From Lachnospiraceae bacterium Zagget2 (lineage in GTDB: Bacteria > Bacillota > Clostridia > Lachnospirales > Lachnospiraceae): 64,000 nt of DNA. The notes under the pieces are model-generated. The model was not told the DNA's origin, ran no database searches, and worked only from the letters and a program-made list of their open reading frames with translations. The stretch lies in NCBI GenBank assembly GCA_001941045.1, contig MSHD01000007.1, positions 23,450 to 87,449 on the forward strand. Reading direction: 5' to 3'. Position numbers and translations under genes: made by a program. Of this stretch, positions 9,142-18,025 are shown one piece after another. Each line of letters opens with the position of its first letter. The stretch's first letter is position 1.

Positions 9142-9380
9142 TTGGCCAGTACCTCGTATGCCTCATAATTTTTTGCAAGCAGCCGTCTGGATATAGAAAG
9201 AACATCCTCATCGCTTGCGGTTTGCTCTGCTTCAGCAGAACTAAACTCGATAAGCAGATAACGCGGAGTGTTATTCTTTAAAATAACAACTGCTCCATTT
9301 TCATCAACCATGCGAGCGACTCGTGAGAAGTTCTGGTTAGCCTCCGTGATGGAGACAAGATTACTGGTATTTACATTCAT
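9138..9380 (-). CDS. phd: Phd/YefM-family antitoxin
   Basis: 80 residues. The N-terminal half MNVNTSNLVSITEANQNFSR is the Phd/YefM DNA-binding fold, and the C-terminal half is the toxin-binding arm. A strong AGGAGG lies upstream of the ATG. The protein neutralises Doc and is expected to repress its own promoter, where a short palindrome overlaps the -10. Confidence 0.88.
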   Translation of the reverse strand: MNVNTSNLVSITEANQNFSRVARMVDENGAVVILKNNTPRYLLIEFSSAEAEQTASDEDVLSISRRLLAKNYEAYEVLAK

Positions 9381-9401
9381 GTGTAGGACCTCCTTTATGT
9401 G

Positions 9402-9438
9402 ATACTGTTAGTATATGCAATTTTTAGGAGAAATTCAA
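9402..9438 (-). promoter_or_regulatory. phd-doc promoter with overlapping operator
   Basis: Leftward TTGAAT (9433-9438), 17 bp, TATACT (9410-9415). The -10 overlaps a palindrome ATACT-3-AGTAT (9402-9414), a plausible autoregulatory site for the antitoxin. Confidence 0.65.
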
Positions 9439-9555
9439 CCTATTTCTGATATTGATTGGAACCAAGGGGCGGTGCAAATCTCGGTTCGTCTTCTCCCAGG
9501 GAATGGTGCGGGGGTCACGCGCACAAAATCGCAAAAGTTTTTAGAGGGATAGTAT

Positions 9556-9592
9556 AATGTGCCTTTCAGTAGTTGTTGATGAAAGGCACATT
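9556..9592. repeat. Perfect 13-bp inverted repeat in the phd-doc/PPOX gap
   Basis: Arms 9556-9568 and 9580-9592, loop of 11. There is no real T-tract on either side. The 9381-9655 gap otherwise holds the phd promoter and no gene. The repeat could be a weak bidirectional terminator or the end of a lost insertion. Confidence 0.5.
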
Positions 9593-9655
9593 TATTGGTA
9601 AAATTCTATTTTCGAGGCTTAGATCGGGCTTAAATACCATCGGTTAAAATACAGC

Positions 9656-10051
9656 CTAAATTTCCATAATTTTGGGTTCTGCCGTAAAGGAATAGATGGT
9701 AGCAGTGCCATGCTCAAAAGCAAATACTGTCATCAGGTTGTCATCTACTGTATACATGCTGCTCAATGATGCCTTATTGGCCTCCATCATGGCCACCCTT
9801 GCTTCGCGCCGCAGATCCTCTTTTACTTCGCCTTCCACACGAATCCAGGTTCCCTTGTGCATCGCGCATATTTCGACTTTACCATTTTTCTTCATCTGCT
9901 GGTATACTTTTTTCTGGTTGTTTGTGACGATATAAAGTTTGCCTTCATATTCACAAACCGCGCCGAAAGGACGTACATGAGCCTGACCGTCTTCGCTGGT
10001 GGCAAGATAGAATGTTCCGCAGGATTTCAAATACTCTAAAGCTTCTTTCAT
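9656..10051 (-). CDS. Pyridoxamine 5'-phosphate oxidase-like FMN-binding protein
   Basis: 131 residues of a compact split-barrel fold: CGTFYLATSEDGQAHVRPFG, then KLYIVTNNQKKVYQQM, then WIRVEGEV and a C-terminal AEPKIMEI strand. These features match the small clostridial PPOX-family flavoproteins, which bind FMN or related flavins and reduce diverse substrates. The gene is divergent from an HxlR regulator, a common pairing for redox-responsive control. Confidence 0.85.
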   Translation of the reverse strand: MKEALEYLKSCGTFYLATSEDGQAHVRPFGAVCEYEGKLYIVTNNQKKVYQQMKKNGKVEICAMHKGTWIRVEGEVKEDLRREARVAMMEANKASLSSMYTVDDNLMTVFAFEHGTATIYSFTAEPKIMEI

Positions 10052-10146
10052 GGTTTAAATACTCCTTTCAAAATATGGATTGATTTTTTCTGATTCACGC
10101 CTATAATTATATATAAAAGGAGCAAAAACACAAGTACGATATTTTT

Positions 10147-10160
10147 TGATACCGGTATCA
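10147..10160. promoter_or_regulatory. 14-bp perfect palindrome in the divergent PPOX/HxlR gap
   Basis: TGATACCGGTATCA is self-complementary and lies 16 bases before the HxlR-family ATG, between the two divergent genes. It is a natural operator candidate for the HxlR protein. Confidence 0.5.
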
Positions 10161-10175
10161 GAAAGGAACGTGTAT

Positions 10176-10511
10176 ATGGCAAAAAAAGAACTATTCGGGT
10201 TGTGCCCCTATGTTACAGCACAAAAAGTTCTGACTGGAAAGTGGTCTATGTACATTTTATATCTCTTATCAAGTGGACCAATCCGCTTTAATGAACTGCA
10301 AAGGCGTATGCCGGAAGAAATGACCCATACAACATTATCCCGACAGTTGAAAACGCTGGAAGATGAGGGACTGATTGTGCGAAAGGAATATAACCAGGTT
10401 CCTCCTAAAGTTGAGTATTATCTGAGTGAGATTGGCGAAAAATTCAGGGACGTTCTGGCGGAACTTGAAAAATGGGGGAACGAATATATCAAATATATGG
10501 ATTCTATGTGA
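10176..10511 (+). CDS. HxlR-family winged-helix transcriptional regulator
   Basis: Start chosen at ATG 10176, which has AAAGGA upstream; the ATT/ATG-like starts before it run through the palindrome. 111 residues. The family signature begins CPYVTAQKVLTGKWSMYIL, with the recognition helix in HTTLSRQLKTLEDEGLI. HxlR proteins often sense electrophiles or redox stress through the N-terminal cysteine (present here in LCPY). The divergent flavoprotein gene is its likely target. Confidence 0.88.
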   Translation: MAKKELFGLCPYVTAQKVLTGKWSMYILYLLSSGPIRFNELQRRMPEEMTHTTLSRQLKTLEDEGLIVRKEYNQVPPKVEYYLSEIGEKFRDVLAELEKWGNEYIKYMDSM

Positions 10512-10602
10512 AAAGTGCATGATGGCCAACAGCCAGATGAATAATTATACTCCGGTTTATAGCGTGAGGAAGCAGGAACAGGAATGAAGGAGAAGCAGAT
10601 TT

Positions 10603-10940
10603 ATGAATGTTGTTATTATTAATGGAAGTCCAAGACCAAAAGGAAATTCTGACTTACTCTGTGATGAGTTTATCCGCGGGGCAAAAGAAAGCGGACATCA
10701 AGAGACGCATTATGAGTTTGATGGTAAGCCGAGCCTGCAGTTCTGCTTCAGGTCAGGCATGAGAATTGCTAAAACATGGCATACAGTGCAATTCCAAGGC
10801 TGGCGGTCAGAACCGGCGGCAAAAAATCGGATGCTATGGCGCCAATAGCCGAACCGGAAATCCAGGAAGTGTATGCCAAATTGCTGCAATCCTACGACGG
10901 TATGCATTACCCTTGAACGACGAAAAGCGTTAGCCGACAT
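10603..10940 (+). pseudogene. Degenerate NAD(P)H-dependent flavin reductase gene
   Basis: The first ~42 residues (MNVVIINGSPRPKGNSDLLC) are the FMN-binding start of a flavodoxin-like reductase, with a proper ribosome site. After that the frame loses the cysteine-rich segment and middle domain and stops at 10848 (81 residues). Traces continue in another frame (GSVCQIAAILRRYALPLN), so the gene has suffered a large deletion and frameshift. Confidence 0.6.
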
Positions 10941-10942
10941 TG

Positions 10943-11110
10943 ATATCAGAAGGGGGGGGTGATCTATGTCATTCTTACCGTTTTAAAGTGGATGGGAAGG
11001 AGACAGAAAGACATCTCCGTATCTCCCTTTCATCCTGCGGAAGCTTGGAAAATCTGAAAAAAGGATTAGAGATTATAAAAGATTATCAAATTTGTCAAGA
11101 AAGGCGGTGA
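10943..11110 (+). pseudogene. C-terminal fragment resembling a PLP-dependent aminotransferase
   Basis: The frame ending in TGA at 11108-11110 reads SYRFKVDGKETERHLRISLS followed by SCGSLENLKKGLEIIKD, like the final strand and helix of fold-type I aminotransferases. The upstream part is missing. A run of eight G bases at 10952-10959 marks a possible frameshift. It ends six bases before the mutM start. Confidence 0.4.
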
Positions 11111-11115
11111 CAGCC

Positions 11116-11946
11116 ATGCCGGAATTACCGGAGGTAGAAACAATAAAACGGATAATAGAGCCGCAAATACAAGGGTTGATGATTGAAAATATTACCGTCA
11201 GCCGACCTGAAATGATTGCTCATCCGTCAGCAAATGAGTTTTGCCGGTGTTTGATGGGTCAGACGGTCAGCAATATGACGCGCAGAGGGAAATTCCTTTT
11301 AATCCATTTAAAAAGTGGCGACAGGCTTATCCTGCATTTGCGAATGACAGGCTGTTTGCTTGTAACACCGAACGATTATCCGCAGGAAAAACATACACAT
11401 CTTGTATTTGATCTGGAAAACGGTACGGAATTGCGCTATTCCGATATGCGGCGTTTCGGACGTTTCTGGATGTTGAGAAAAGACGAGGAAGATACATACA
11501 GCGGAGTTGAGAAGTTGGGCCTTGAGCCGTTTTCCCCAGAGTTTCATGCCGGGTATTTGATTGAAAAATTAAGCAGACGTAAAAAATCCATAAAAGAATG
11601 CCTGTTGGATCAAAGTGTAATTGCCGGAATAGGAAATATTTACTCGGATGAAATATTGTTCGCGTCGAAAATTTACCCGTTAAAATCTGCAAACGCGTTG
11701 ACGAATCAAGAATGGAACACGCTTGCGGAGGAGATTCCGAAACAGCTGGAATTTTTTATTGAAAAGAATCGCATAACACCGGAGGACTATCTGCGCGGAA
11801 AAGGCAGGGATTATCGAAACACGCCGTATTTGCGCGTATATGGCAGGACAAAACAGCCGTGTCCTAAGTGCGGAGGAGTTTTGTGCAAATGTGTAGTCGG
11901 CGGACGCAGTAGTGTGTATTGTCCGGCTTGTCAGGGGAAAGAATGA
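11116..11946 (+). CDS. mutM: Formamidopyrimidine-DNA glycosylase (Fpg/MutM)
   Basis: 276 residues from ATG 11116, chosen because the mature protein must begin PELPEVE: Pro2 is the catalytic nucleophile and Glu3 the general acid. It contains the H2TH region (QSVIAGIGNIYSDEILF) and the C-terminal zinc finger CPKCGG with a second pair CPAC. It removes oxidised purines and nicks the strand. It lies amid mobile debris with no polA neighbour, so it could be a second, acquired copy. Confidence 0.93.
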   Translation: MPELPEVETIKRIIEPQIQGLMIENITVSRPEMIAHPSANEFCRCLMGQTVSNMTRRGKFLLIHLKSGDRLILHLRMTGCLLVTPNDYPQEKHTHLVFDLENGTELRYSDMRRFGRFWMLRKDEEDTYSGVEKLGLEPFSPEFHAGYLIEKLSRRKKSIKECLLDQSVIAGIGNIYSDEILFASKIYPLKSANALTNQEWNTLAEEIPKQLEFFIEKNRITPEDYLRGKGRDYRNTPYLRVYGRTKQPCPKCGGVLCKCVVGGRSSVYCPACQGKE

Positions 11947-12081
11947 CGGCCTGTTTACCCCTGGGATAGACAGTCTAAAAAGAGCTGTAAAAGCGGGCTC
12001 ATCCACTTATTCTTATGATGAGCGCAGGCGATGGTCAGTTTTCTATGAAGTATCAGCAGAGGCTGAACCATACTGGTATTT

Positions 12082-12105
12082 AAACAGGTCGAATCCGACC
12101 TGTTT
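12082..12105. terminator. Hairpin between convergent mutM and AraC-type genes
   Basis: A perfect 10-bp stem (12082-12091 with 12096-12105) and 4-base loop, flanked by AAA and TTT. It suits a bidirectional terminator. The rest of the 11947-12140 gap holds no recognisable gene. Confidence 0.5.
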
Positions 12106-12140
12106 GGAGGACAGGCGGAGTTTAAGCTGCCATGACGAAT

Positions 12141-13031
12141 TTATGATGATCTTCGGTAATTCCCGGGTGTGCAGTTATATTTCAGCCGGAACATTTTTGT
12201 GAAATAACTGGTATCGTTGAAGCCACAGTCCAGCGCAATATCCTTTGCTGATCTGTCTGTGGAGCGAAGCAGGGCTGCCGCCTTTTTCAGCCGGGTTTCC
12301 ATGACATACTGCATGGGCGTTGTGTTCAGCATTTCATGAAAGCAACGCAGACACGCGCTGTTGCTGACAGAAACGCTTTTCGCAATCTTTTCAACTGTCA
12401 GTTCCTCCATATAGTGAAATTCAATATACTCCATCATGGAACGAATCCGGTTGACTTTTGCCAGTTCCCGTTCTGAGAGATTGGATTTTGAAAAATCCGT
12501 ATTTTGCAGGATACTGCGGAACGCTCTGGATAAGTAAAACCGGGCAAGATTTTCGAAATCATCCTGTTCTCCGGCGATGGCTTTCCAGGCAATCTGAAAA
12601 TGACGAAGCACTTCTTTCTGCCAGGGAATCTCCTGTTTCAAGAGAAGGAACCGCGTTGCGGCATTGGAATAGAAGGGCTGCACCAGGCCTTGCCAGAATA
12701 CACTGTCCATACTGCCACCGATGAGGCGGGGATGAAATACGGCAGAGTGGAGCTTTCCGGGAGACTGGGAGCTGTTTTGGATGGCGTGCATGGCTTTTGC
12801 ATTGATGAAAATACCGTCCCCACTGACGAGCGTTTGGTGGGCATTTTCCACGTCAATGTGCAGACGTCCTTCCGTGACCAGCACGATCTCCCATTCCTCA
12901 TGCCAGTGCCAGGGAATTTTTACCTGACTCAGATCATCGGTGTAACAGGCGATCGGGAATGCCGTATCGCCATGCCTGGAAAGTTCCTGATCATGCAGAT
13001 CGGTGATGATGTTGCAGATAGAAAGCCCCAT
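12141..13031 (-). CDS. AraC-family transcriptional regulator with cupin sensor
   Basis: Start set at ATG 13031, with GGAGG eight bases upstream (a GTG five codons earlier overlaps that site). 296 residues. The N-terminal cupin includes HWHEEWEIVLVTEGRL (about 45-60); the C-terminal pair of helix-turn-helices has the signature AKDIALDCGFNDTSYFTKMF. It is divergent from an MFS transporter and PHP phosphatase pair, which it probably controls in response to a small ligand. Confidence 0.88.
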   Translation of the reverse strand: MGLSICNIITDLHDQELSRHGDTAFPIACYTDDLSQVKIPWHWHEEWEIVLVTEGRLHIDVENAHQTLVSGDGIFINAKAMHAIQNSSQSPGKLHSAVFHPRLIGGSMDSVFWQGLVQPFYSNAATRFLLLKQEIPWQKEVLRHFQIAWKAIAGEQDDFENLARFYLSRAFRSILQNTDFSKSNLSERELAKVNRIRSMMEYIEFHYMEELTVEKIAKSVSVSNSACLRCFHEMLNTTPMQYVMETRLKKAAALLRSTDRSAKDIALDCGFNDTSYFTKMFRLKYNCTPGNYRRSS

Positions 13032-13144
13032 ACCATTCGCCTCCACATAAATGAATGTTTTATCTTATTTTTACGGATGTATCCTTACACATCCATTTTA
13101 AATTCGATGGTATTATTATATCATCAAAGGAGGAAGATGACAAT

Positions 13145-14308
13145 ATGACACACTTGCTTTTGTTTATTATTTATATAGCTTTTGTCAGTCTGGGCCTGCC
13201 CGATGCGTTACTTGGCTCCGCATGGCCGTCTATCTATCCTGAGTTCGCGGTTCCGGTCTCCTATGCAGGGATTATTTCCATGATTATTGCGCTGGGAACC
13301 GTTATTTCCAGTCTGCAAAGTGACAGGATGACCATTCGGTTCGGAACCGGAAAGGTCACGGCGATCAGTGTAGGGATGACAGCGCTTGCCCTGTTCGGCT
13401 TTTCAGTTTCCCATTCCTTTCTGGCGCTCTGCCTGTGGGCCATTCCCTATGGTCTGGGAGCGGGCAGTGTGGATGCCAGTCTGAATAACTACGTGGCGCT
13501 TCATTATAAAAGCAGACATATGAGCTGGCTTCACTGCATGTGGGGGATTGGCGCCAGCATTGGTCCTTATATGATGGGAATTGTCCTGACGAGAGGATTG
13601 CGCTGGAACAGTGGGTACCGCATCATTTCGATTTTACAGATCGGTTTGACAATCATCCTTGTGCTGAGTCTGCCACTATGGAAATCTCTTAAAGGAGATG
13701 AGGAGGCCATGTCGCCAGGGACGCCGCGAAAGGCAATGCGCTTTTCGGAGATTCTTTCTGTGCCCGGCGCAAAAGCTGTCATGGTGTCTTTTTTCTGCTA
13801 CTGCGCGATTGAACAGACGGCAGGGCTGTGGGCGGCCAGTTATCTGACGTTGCAAAAGGGCTTTTCGGCGGAGCAGGCCGCCAGCTTTGCCTCCATGTTT
13901 TATCTTGGTATCACCATCGGCAGGGCGTTCAGCGGCTTTCTGACCATGCGGTGGAACGACCGGCAGATGGCCCGGCTTGGACAGGGAATCATTGCTCTGG
14001 GCTGCTTTGCCCTGCTCATCCCATTTTCGAGTGGATTTGCGCTGGCCGGATTCATTTTCATCGGGCTGGGCTGCGCGCCTGTTTATCCCTGCATGCTTCA
14101 CGCTACGCCGGAGCAATTTGGCGCAGAACACTCACAGGCGATCATTGGTGTGGAAATGGCCAGCGCCTATGTGGGAACCTGTCTTATGCCGCCTTTGTTC
14201 GGAGTGATTGCCAATTCTGTCAGTATCAGTCTTTTACCGCTGTATCTCCTGATTATCCTGCTTCTCATGATGGTGATGTTCGGAAAGCTGAATGGAGGCC
14301 ACAGATGA
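13145..14308 (+). CDS. Major facilitator superfamily transporter
   Basis: Start at ATG 13145 behind AAAGGAGG. 387 residues with twelve predicted membrane helices. GLPDALLGSAWPSIY in helix 1 and the pseudo-repeat half starting near residue 200 suggest the FucP/sugar-proton branch, but no substrate motif is decisive. It is divergent from the AraC regulator and overlaps the following PHP gene by four bases, so the pair forms an operon. Substrate unknown. Confidence 0.85.
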   Translation: MTHLLLFIIYIAFVSLGLPDALLGSAWPSIYPEFAVPVSYAGIISMIIALGTVISSLQSDRMTIRFGTGKVTAISVGMTALALFGFSVSHSFLALCLWAIPYGLGAGSVDASLNNYVALHYKSRHMSWLHCMWGIGASIGPYMMGIVLTRGLRWNSGYRIISILQIGLTIILVLSLPLWKSLKGDEEAMSPGTPRKAMRFSEILSVPGAKAVMVSFFCYCAIEQTAGLWAASYLTLQKGFSAEQAASFASMFYLGITIGRAFSGFLTMRWNDRQMARLGQGIIALGCFALLIPFSSGFALAGFIFIGLGCAPVYPCMLHATPEQFGAEHSQAIIGVEMASAYVGTCLMPPLFGVIANSVSISLLPLYLLIILLLMMVMFGKLNGGHR

Positions 14309-15156
14309 TGTTTGTGGATTATCATGTGCACTCTGAATTCAGTGATGACTCGGACTATCGAATGGACGAGATTGCAGAGGACGCATTGGAAATGGGGATG
14401 AAGGAGCTTTGCTTTACTGACCATGTGGACTATGGAATCAAGCGGGACTGGGATGATCCAGGAGGCATGATCTATCGAAATGGCGGCGCCGGGGAACCGG
14501 AAAGGATGCCTCTCGCCAATGTGGATTATCCCCGTTATGTGAAGAAAATCCGTATGCTGCAGGAACGGTATAGGAATAAGCTCACGATCCGGCTGGGAAT
14601 GGAATTTGGCGTACAGTGGCATACCATCCCGCAGTATGAAGCACTGTTCAGGCGCTATCCCTTTGATTTTATTATTCTTTCCGTTCATCAGATCGAAGAC
14701 AAGGAGTTTTGGACGGGCGACCTTCAGCGAGACCACACTCAGCGTGAGTTTTATCTGCGATATTATTGGGAATTGCTATCTCTGGTTGAGAACTACCATA
14801 ACTACAGCGTCCTGGGCCACATGGATTTGATTTTGCGGTATGACCCGATCGGCGATTTCCCGTTCTCTCAAGTAGAACATATCATTGAGCAGATTTTAAA
14901 GAGGGTCATAGCAGACGGCAGGGGAATCGAGGTCAATACTTCCTGTTATCGGTATGGTCTGGACATGACGCCGTGCAGAGAGATTCTGGGAATGTATCGA
15001 GATCTCGGAGGCGAGATCCTGACGATCGGCAGCGACAGCCATAAGCGGGAGCATCTTGGAGATTATATACCGGAAACGTTGAACGAGCTGAAAGGTATGG
15101 GATTTAAATATATCTGCACATTTGAACAAATGGAAGCGAAGTTTCATTCATTATAG
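14305..15156 (+). CDS. PHP-domain phosphatase (histidinol-phosphatase family)
   Basis: 283 residues from ATG 14305 (GGAGG six bases upstream; ATG 14308 is an equal alternative). It shows the PHP metal-binding motif DYHVHSEFSDD at the N-terminus, then FTDHVDYG, EFGVQWH, HMDLI and the late GSDSH. This is the layout of HisK-type histidinol phosphatases. Because it is coupled to a transporter and an AraC regulator and not to his genes, another phosphoester substrate is possible. Confidence 0.85.
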   Translation: MMFVDYHVHSEFSDDSDYRMDEIAEDALEMGMKELCFTDHVDYGIKRDWDDPGGMIYRNGGAGEPERMPLANVDYPRYVKKIRMLQERYRNKLTIRLGMEFGVQWHTIPQYEALFRRYPFDFIILSVHQIEDKEFWTGDLQRDHTQREFYLRYYWELLSLVENYHNYSVLGHMDLILRYDPIGDFPFSQVEHIIEQILKRVIADGRGIEVNTSCYRYGLDMTPCREILGMYRDLGGEILTIGSDSHKREHLGDYIPETLNELKGMGFKYICTFEQMEAKFHSL

Positions 15157-15171
15157 GGAGGCGGACGAGCG

Positions 15172-15577
15172 ATGAGCCAATCCAATATTATCATGTACAC
15201 AACGGAAGATGGGTTGACAAAGATAGAGGCCACCTTCGACGAGGATACAGTCTGGCTGTCTATGGATCAGATGGCGGAATTGTTTCAGCGAGACAAATCG
15301 ACCATTTCCCGACATATAAAGAATATCTTCGCTGAAGCTGAGCTCTCCAGACCGGCAGTTGTTGCAAAATTTGCAACAACTGCGAACGATGGAAAAACCT
15401 ATCAAGTCGAATACTATAATCTGGATGTTATAATCTCTGTCGGTTATCGGGTGAAGTCTCTGCGAGGGACACAATTCCGTATATGGGCGAGTGGAATCCT
15501 GAAAGCAGGATGAATTGCTGTCGCCTGTTGAACAGCACTTTATAGAGAGTATAAAAGAATTGGAAGCGCTGGAATAA
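15172..15577 (+). pseudogene. RhuM-family protein with internal deletion
   Basis: The N-terminal RhuM domain is recognisable (WLSMDQMAELFQRDKSTISR and YNLDVIISVGYRVKS) but the 113-residue frame stops at 15513, whereas the family is over 300 residues. In another frame the sequence resumes with DELLSPVEQHFIESIKELEA, which is a typical RhuM C-terminus, ending at TAA 15577. The middle has been lost. Confidence 0.7.
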
Positions 15578-15639
15578 TGAAAGAAACGCTCAACCCCGAA
15601 TCAACGGTATCCCAAGCCTGACAGAAAATCTGCCATATA

Positions 15640-15759
15640 GTGGGGTGTGCTGCTGTTTTTTTACTGATGGAAATGGTGGTGTTCCTTGTGGTATTTATCA
15701 TTGCCAGATGGATAGCCACAGGTCAGGCAGGACTTGTCGGATTCAGAAAACCAGAGTAG
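15640..15759 (+). CDS. Short hydrophobic ORF, probably a remnant
   Basis: From GTG 15640 or ATG 15667, it encodes one membrane helix (MVVFLVVFIIARWIA) and a short polar tail. No ribosome site is visible. It lies between the RhuM remnant and an intact gene and is probably a piece of a larger lost membrane protein. Confidence 0.25.
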   Translation: MGCAAVFLLMEMVVFLVVFIIARWIATGQAGLVGFRKPE

Positions 15760-15794
15760 AATGATAAATGGAATTGACATTATATAAAGGACAG

Positions 15795-16559
15795 ATGCGG
15801 AACATGAGAAAGAATAAAGTAATCAGCACAGGAATCATTATCATTCTGCTTGTTGCTCTGGTTGCCGGCGCGGGGCTTTATTTCACATTGAAATCCTGGC
15901 CACTGCGCTTTAAAAAGGAGCTGAATACCTTTTTCGGTGAGGGAAACTGGGAAAAGATTTCCGCGGAGACGAATGAGAGTAAGATGTACTCGGTTCATCA
16001 TTATTTTTCCGACGGGCTGTACGATTACGACAGTGCCGGTACTTATACGAAGTGGTATCTCTTGTATACAGGCGGTGAGGAAGAAGAAATATGGACCATC
16101 ACAGATCACACATACAGGATTAATCATAGTAAATACAGCTTTCTGAGTCCTAAATGTTATTCAGCGAAGCAGGCTCTCGTTCTTGAGCTCATGGAGATAT
16201 CCTGTGATATCGCAGCAGAGGACGTCCAGTATAATCTGCTGACGAAAGTGTTGAGTGAAGAGCAGGCGGAATGCCTGCGCGTCAATATTTCCTATCACAA
16301 TGGGAACCCGTCGCCGTCCTTTTATGATCAGCTTGCCGGGCAGGACTGGTTTAATGTGAACGAATCTAACGCTGAGCAATACTTGAAAACGGATCTGTAC
16401 GAATTCTACATTGACATTTTGCTGTATGATTATAAGTTCAGCAAGCTGTCGGAGGCAGATCAGGAAGAACTGCTGAACAGTCTGGACGCGATTGAACAGC
16501 TGCTTCTGGACACTTACGGGGAGTATGCGGATTACGAGATTTACCTGGGCGGAATATGA
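15795..16559 (+). CDS. Membrane-anchored extracytoplasmic protein of unknown function
   Basis: Start at ATG 15795 behind AAAGGA; an upstream ATG (15768) lacks a site. 254 residues. A basic N-terminus is followed by one membrane anchor (IIIILLVALVAGAGLYF, about 12-30); the rest is acidic and soluble. No family recognised. The C-terminal half is predicted mostly helical. It precedes a small Fe-S protein gene by about 18 bases. Confidence 0.7.
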   Translation: MRNMRKNKVISTGIIIILLVALVAGAGLYFTLKSWPLRFKKELNTFFGEGNWEKISAETNESKMYSVHHYFSDGLYDYDSAGTYTKWYLLYTGGEEEEIWTITDHTYRINHSKYSFLSPKCYSAKQALVLELMEISCDIAAEDVQYNLLTKVLSEEQAECLRVNISYHNGNPSPSFYDQLAGQDWFNVNESNAEQYLKTDLYEFYIDILLYDYKFSKLSEADQEELLNSLDAIEQLLLDTYGEYADYEIYLGGI

Positions 16560-16577
16560 GATGACAGGAGGTCCTCT

Positions 16578-16775
16578 ATGAAAATCAAACTGAATCCGGA
16601 TGAAGAAATTGTGAAGGTGGTAAAGGCGGGTCTGAAGGAAAAAGGCGGATATTGTCCCTGCCGCCTGGACAGAACCGAGGATACGAAATGTATGTGCAGA
16701 GAGTTCAGGGAGCAGATTGCCGATCCTGATTTTGAAGGCTTCTGCCACTGCATGCTTTACTACAAGGAAAAATGA
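16578..16775 (+). CDS. Ferredoxin-thioredoxin reductase catalytic-domain-like Fe-S protein
   Basis: 65 residues carrying the FTR catalytic pattern: CPCR (about 26-29), then CMC (about 38-40), then CHC (about 57-59) ending LYY. In the plant and cyanobacterial enzyme these cysteines hold a 4Fe-4S cluster next to a redox-active disulfide. The AGGAGG site is strong. Stand-alone short versions are common in anaerobic Clostridia; the electron donor and target are unknown. Confidence 0.85.
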   Translation: MKIKLNPDEEIVKVVKAGLKEKGGYCPCRLDRTEDTKCMCREFREQIADPDFEGFCHCMLYYKEK

Positions 16776-16789
16776 GGTTTAAACACCTT

Positions 16790-16818
16790 TTGACAAGGCC
16801 GTTTTCAGGTGTTACTCT
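16790..16818 (+). promoter_or_regulatory. Promoter of the AI-2E family exporter gene
   Basis: TTGACA (16790-16795), 17 bp, TACTCT (16813-16818), 19 bases before the ATG. The -35 and spacer lie within an AACACCT/AGGTGTT inverted repeat (about 16782-16813), which may double as terminator of the preceding gene. Confidence 0.65.
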
Positions 16819-16837
16819 GTTGTAAGAGGTGACCGAT

Positions 16838-18022
16838 ATGGATGAGAAGTGGAGAGATTATTTATACAAGGGCGTGGCAGTTTTCCTGACGGTGGCCATG
16901 TGCATTCTGTTTTTCTTTGGAGTATTCCGTTTCCAGGAGCTGCGGAATTATGCGAAGCTGATTGTGAATATTCTGATGCCTTTTATTTATGGGGCAGTGA
17001 TTGCCTACCTGCTCGCGCCGGTCTGCGCCCGTGTAGAGGCAAAGCTGATTGAGTGGGCGGAAAAATATAAAAAGATCGAAAAGCTGCGCAGATTTGCGAA
17101 AGGGCTGTCGATCCTTTTTGGCCTGCTTTTTTTCTTCCTGATTATCTACACGCTGCTTGCAATGGTGATACCGCAGTTGATCGCCAGCGTTCTCGCGCTG
17201 ATCGATGCGATGCCGGGCTATATCGAGTCGACGACCGAGTGGCTGGAGCATCTGGTGGAAGACAATCCGATACTGCTCAGCTATGTGGATGAGTATTCTG
17301 ATACGATTCTGGAGAGCCTGCAGAATTTTGCGAGGACAAACGTGCTGCCGAATATCAACAGTATTATAAGCGGTGTGTATACGGGCCTCTGGAATACAGT
17401 CACAGTTGTGAAGAACCTGATTATCGGTGTGATCGTGGCGGTTTATCTTCTGAACAGCCGCAGAAATCTGGTCCTGCAGAGCAAGATGCTGGTGCATGCC
17501 CTGTTTCCGCCTAAAAAGAATCTCGCAGAGGGGAAGGAGCAGCCTGCGGACTGGATCATCCGGGAGGCAGGTATTCTGAATGATTATCTCGGAGGTTTTG
17601 TGAAAGCGAAGCTGGTGGATTCTTTGATCATCGGTCTGATCTGCATGGTTTTCACCGCGATTGTCGATATGCCCTACGCGCCGCTGATCAGCGTCGTCAT
17701 CGGTGTGACGAATATTATTCCCTTTTTTGGACCGTTTATCGGCGCGATACCCTGCTCGCTCCTGATCCTGATAGTCAGCCCGATCAAATTCGTGTATTTT
17801 GTGATCTTCATTCTGGTCCTGCAGCAGTTTGACGGAAATATTCTCGGACCGAAGCTGCTCGGTGACAATACACACCTGAGCAGCTTCTGGGTACTTTTCG
17901 CAATTCTGTTGTTTGGCGGCCTGTTTGGGGTTGTGGGTATGGTTATCGGCACCCCGATCTTCGCCTTCTTTTATCAGCTTCTCAGCGGCTGGGTGCGCGA
18001 TCGGCTGGACAGGCAGAAATAA
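16838..18022 (+). CDS. AI-2E family transporter (UPF0118)
   Basis: ATG 16838 follows AAGAGGTG at good distance; a GTG nine bases earlier is too close. 394 residues with the family's eight-helix plan: two N-terminal helices, a long soluble stretch (about 110-170) and the conserved block IIPFFGPFIGAIP plus QQFDGNILGPKLLG. Members export autoinducer-2 or act as Na+/H+ antiporters, so the substrate is not fixed by sequence. It converges on pyrI with only three bases between stops. Confidence 0.88.
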   Translation: MDEKWRDYLYKGVAVFLTVAMCILFFFGVFRFQELRNYAKLIVNILMPFIYGAVIAYLLAPVCARVEAKLIEWAEKYKKIEKLRRFAKGLSILFGLLFFFLIIYTLLAMVIPQLIASVLALIDAMPGYIESTTEWLEHLVEDNPILLSYVDEYSDTILESLQNFARTNVLPNINSIISGVYTGLWNTVTVVKNLIIGVIVAVYLLNSRRNLVLQSKMLVHALFPPKKNLAEGKEQPADWIIREAGILNDYLGGFVKAKLVDSLIIGLICMVFTAIVDMPYAPLISVVIGVTNIIPFFGPFIGAIPCSLLILIVSPIKFVYFVIFILVLQQFDGNILGPKLLGDNTHLSSFWVLFAILLFGGLFGVVGMVIGTPIFAFFYQLLSGWVRDRLDRQK

Positions 18023-18025
18023 AAG

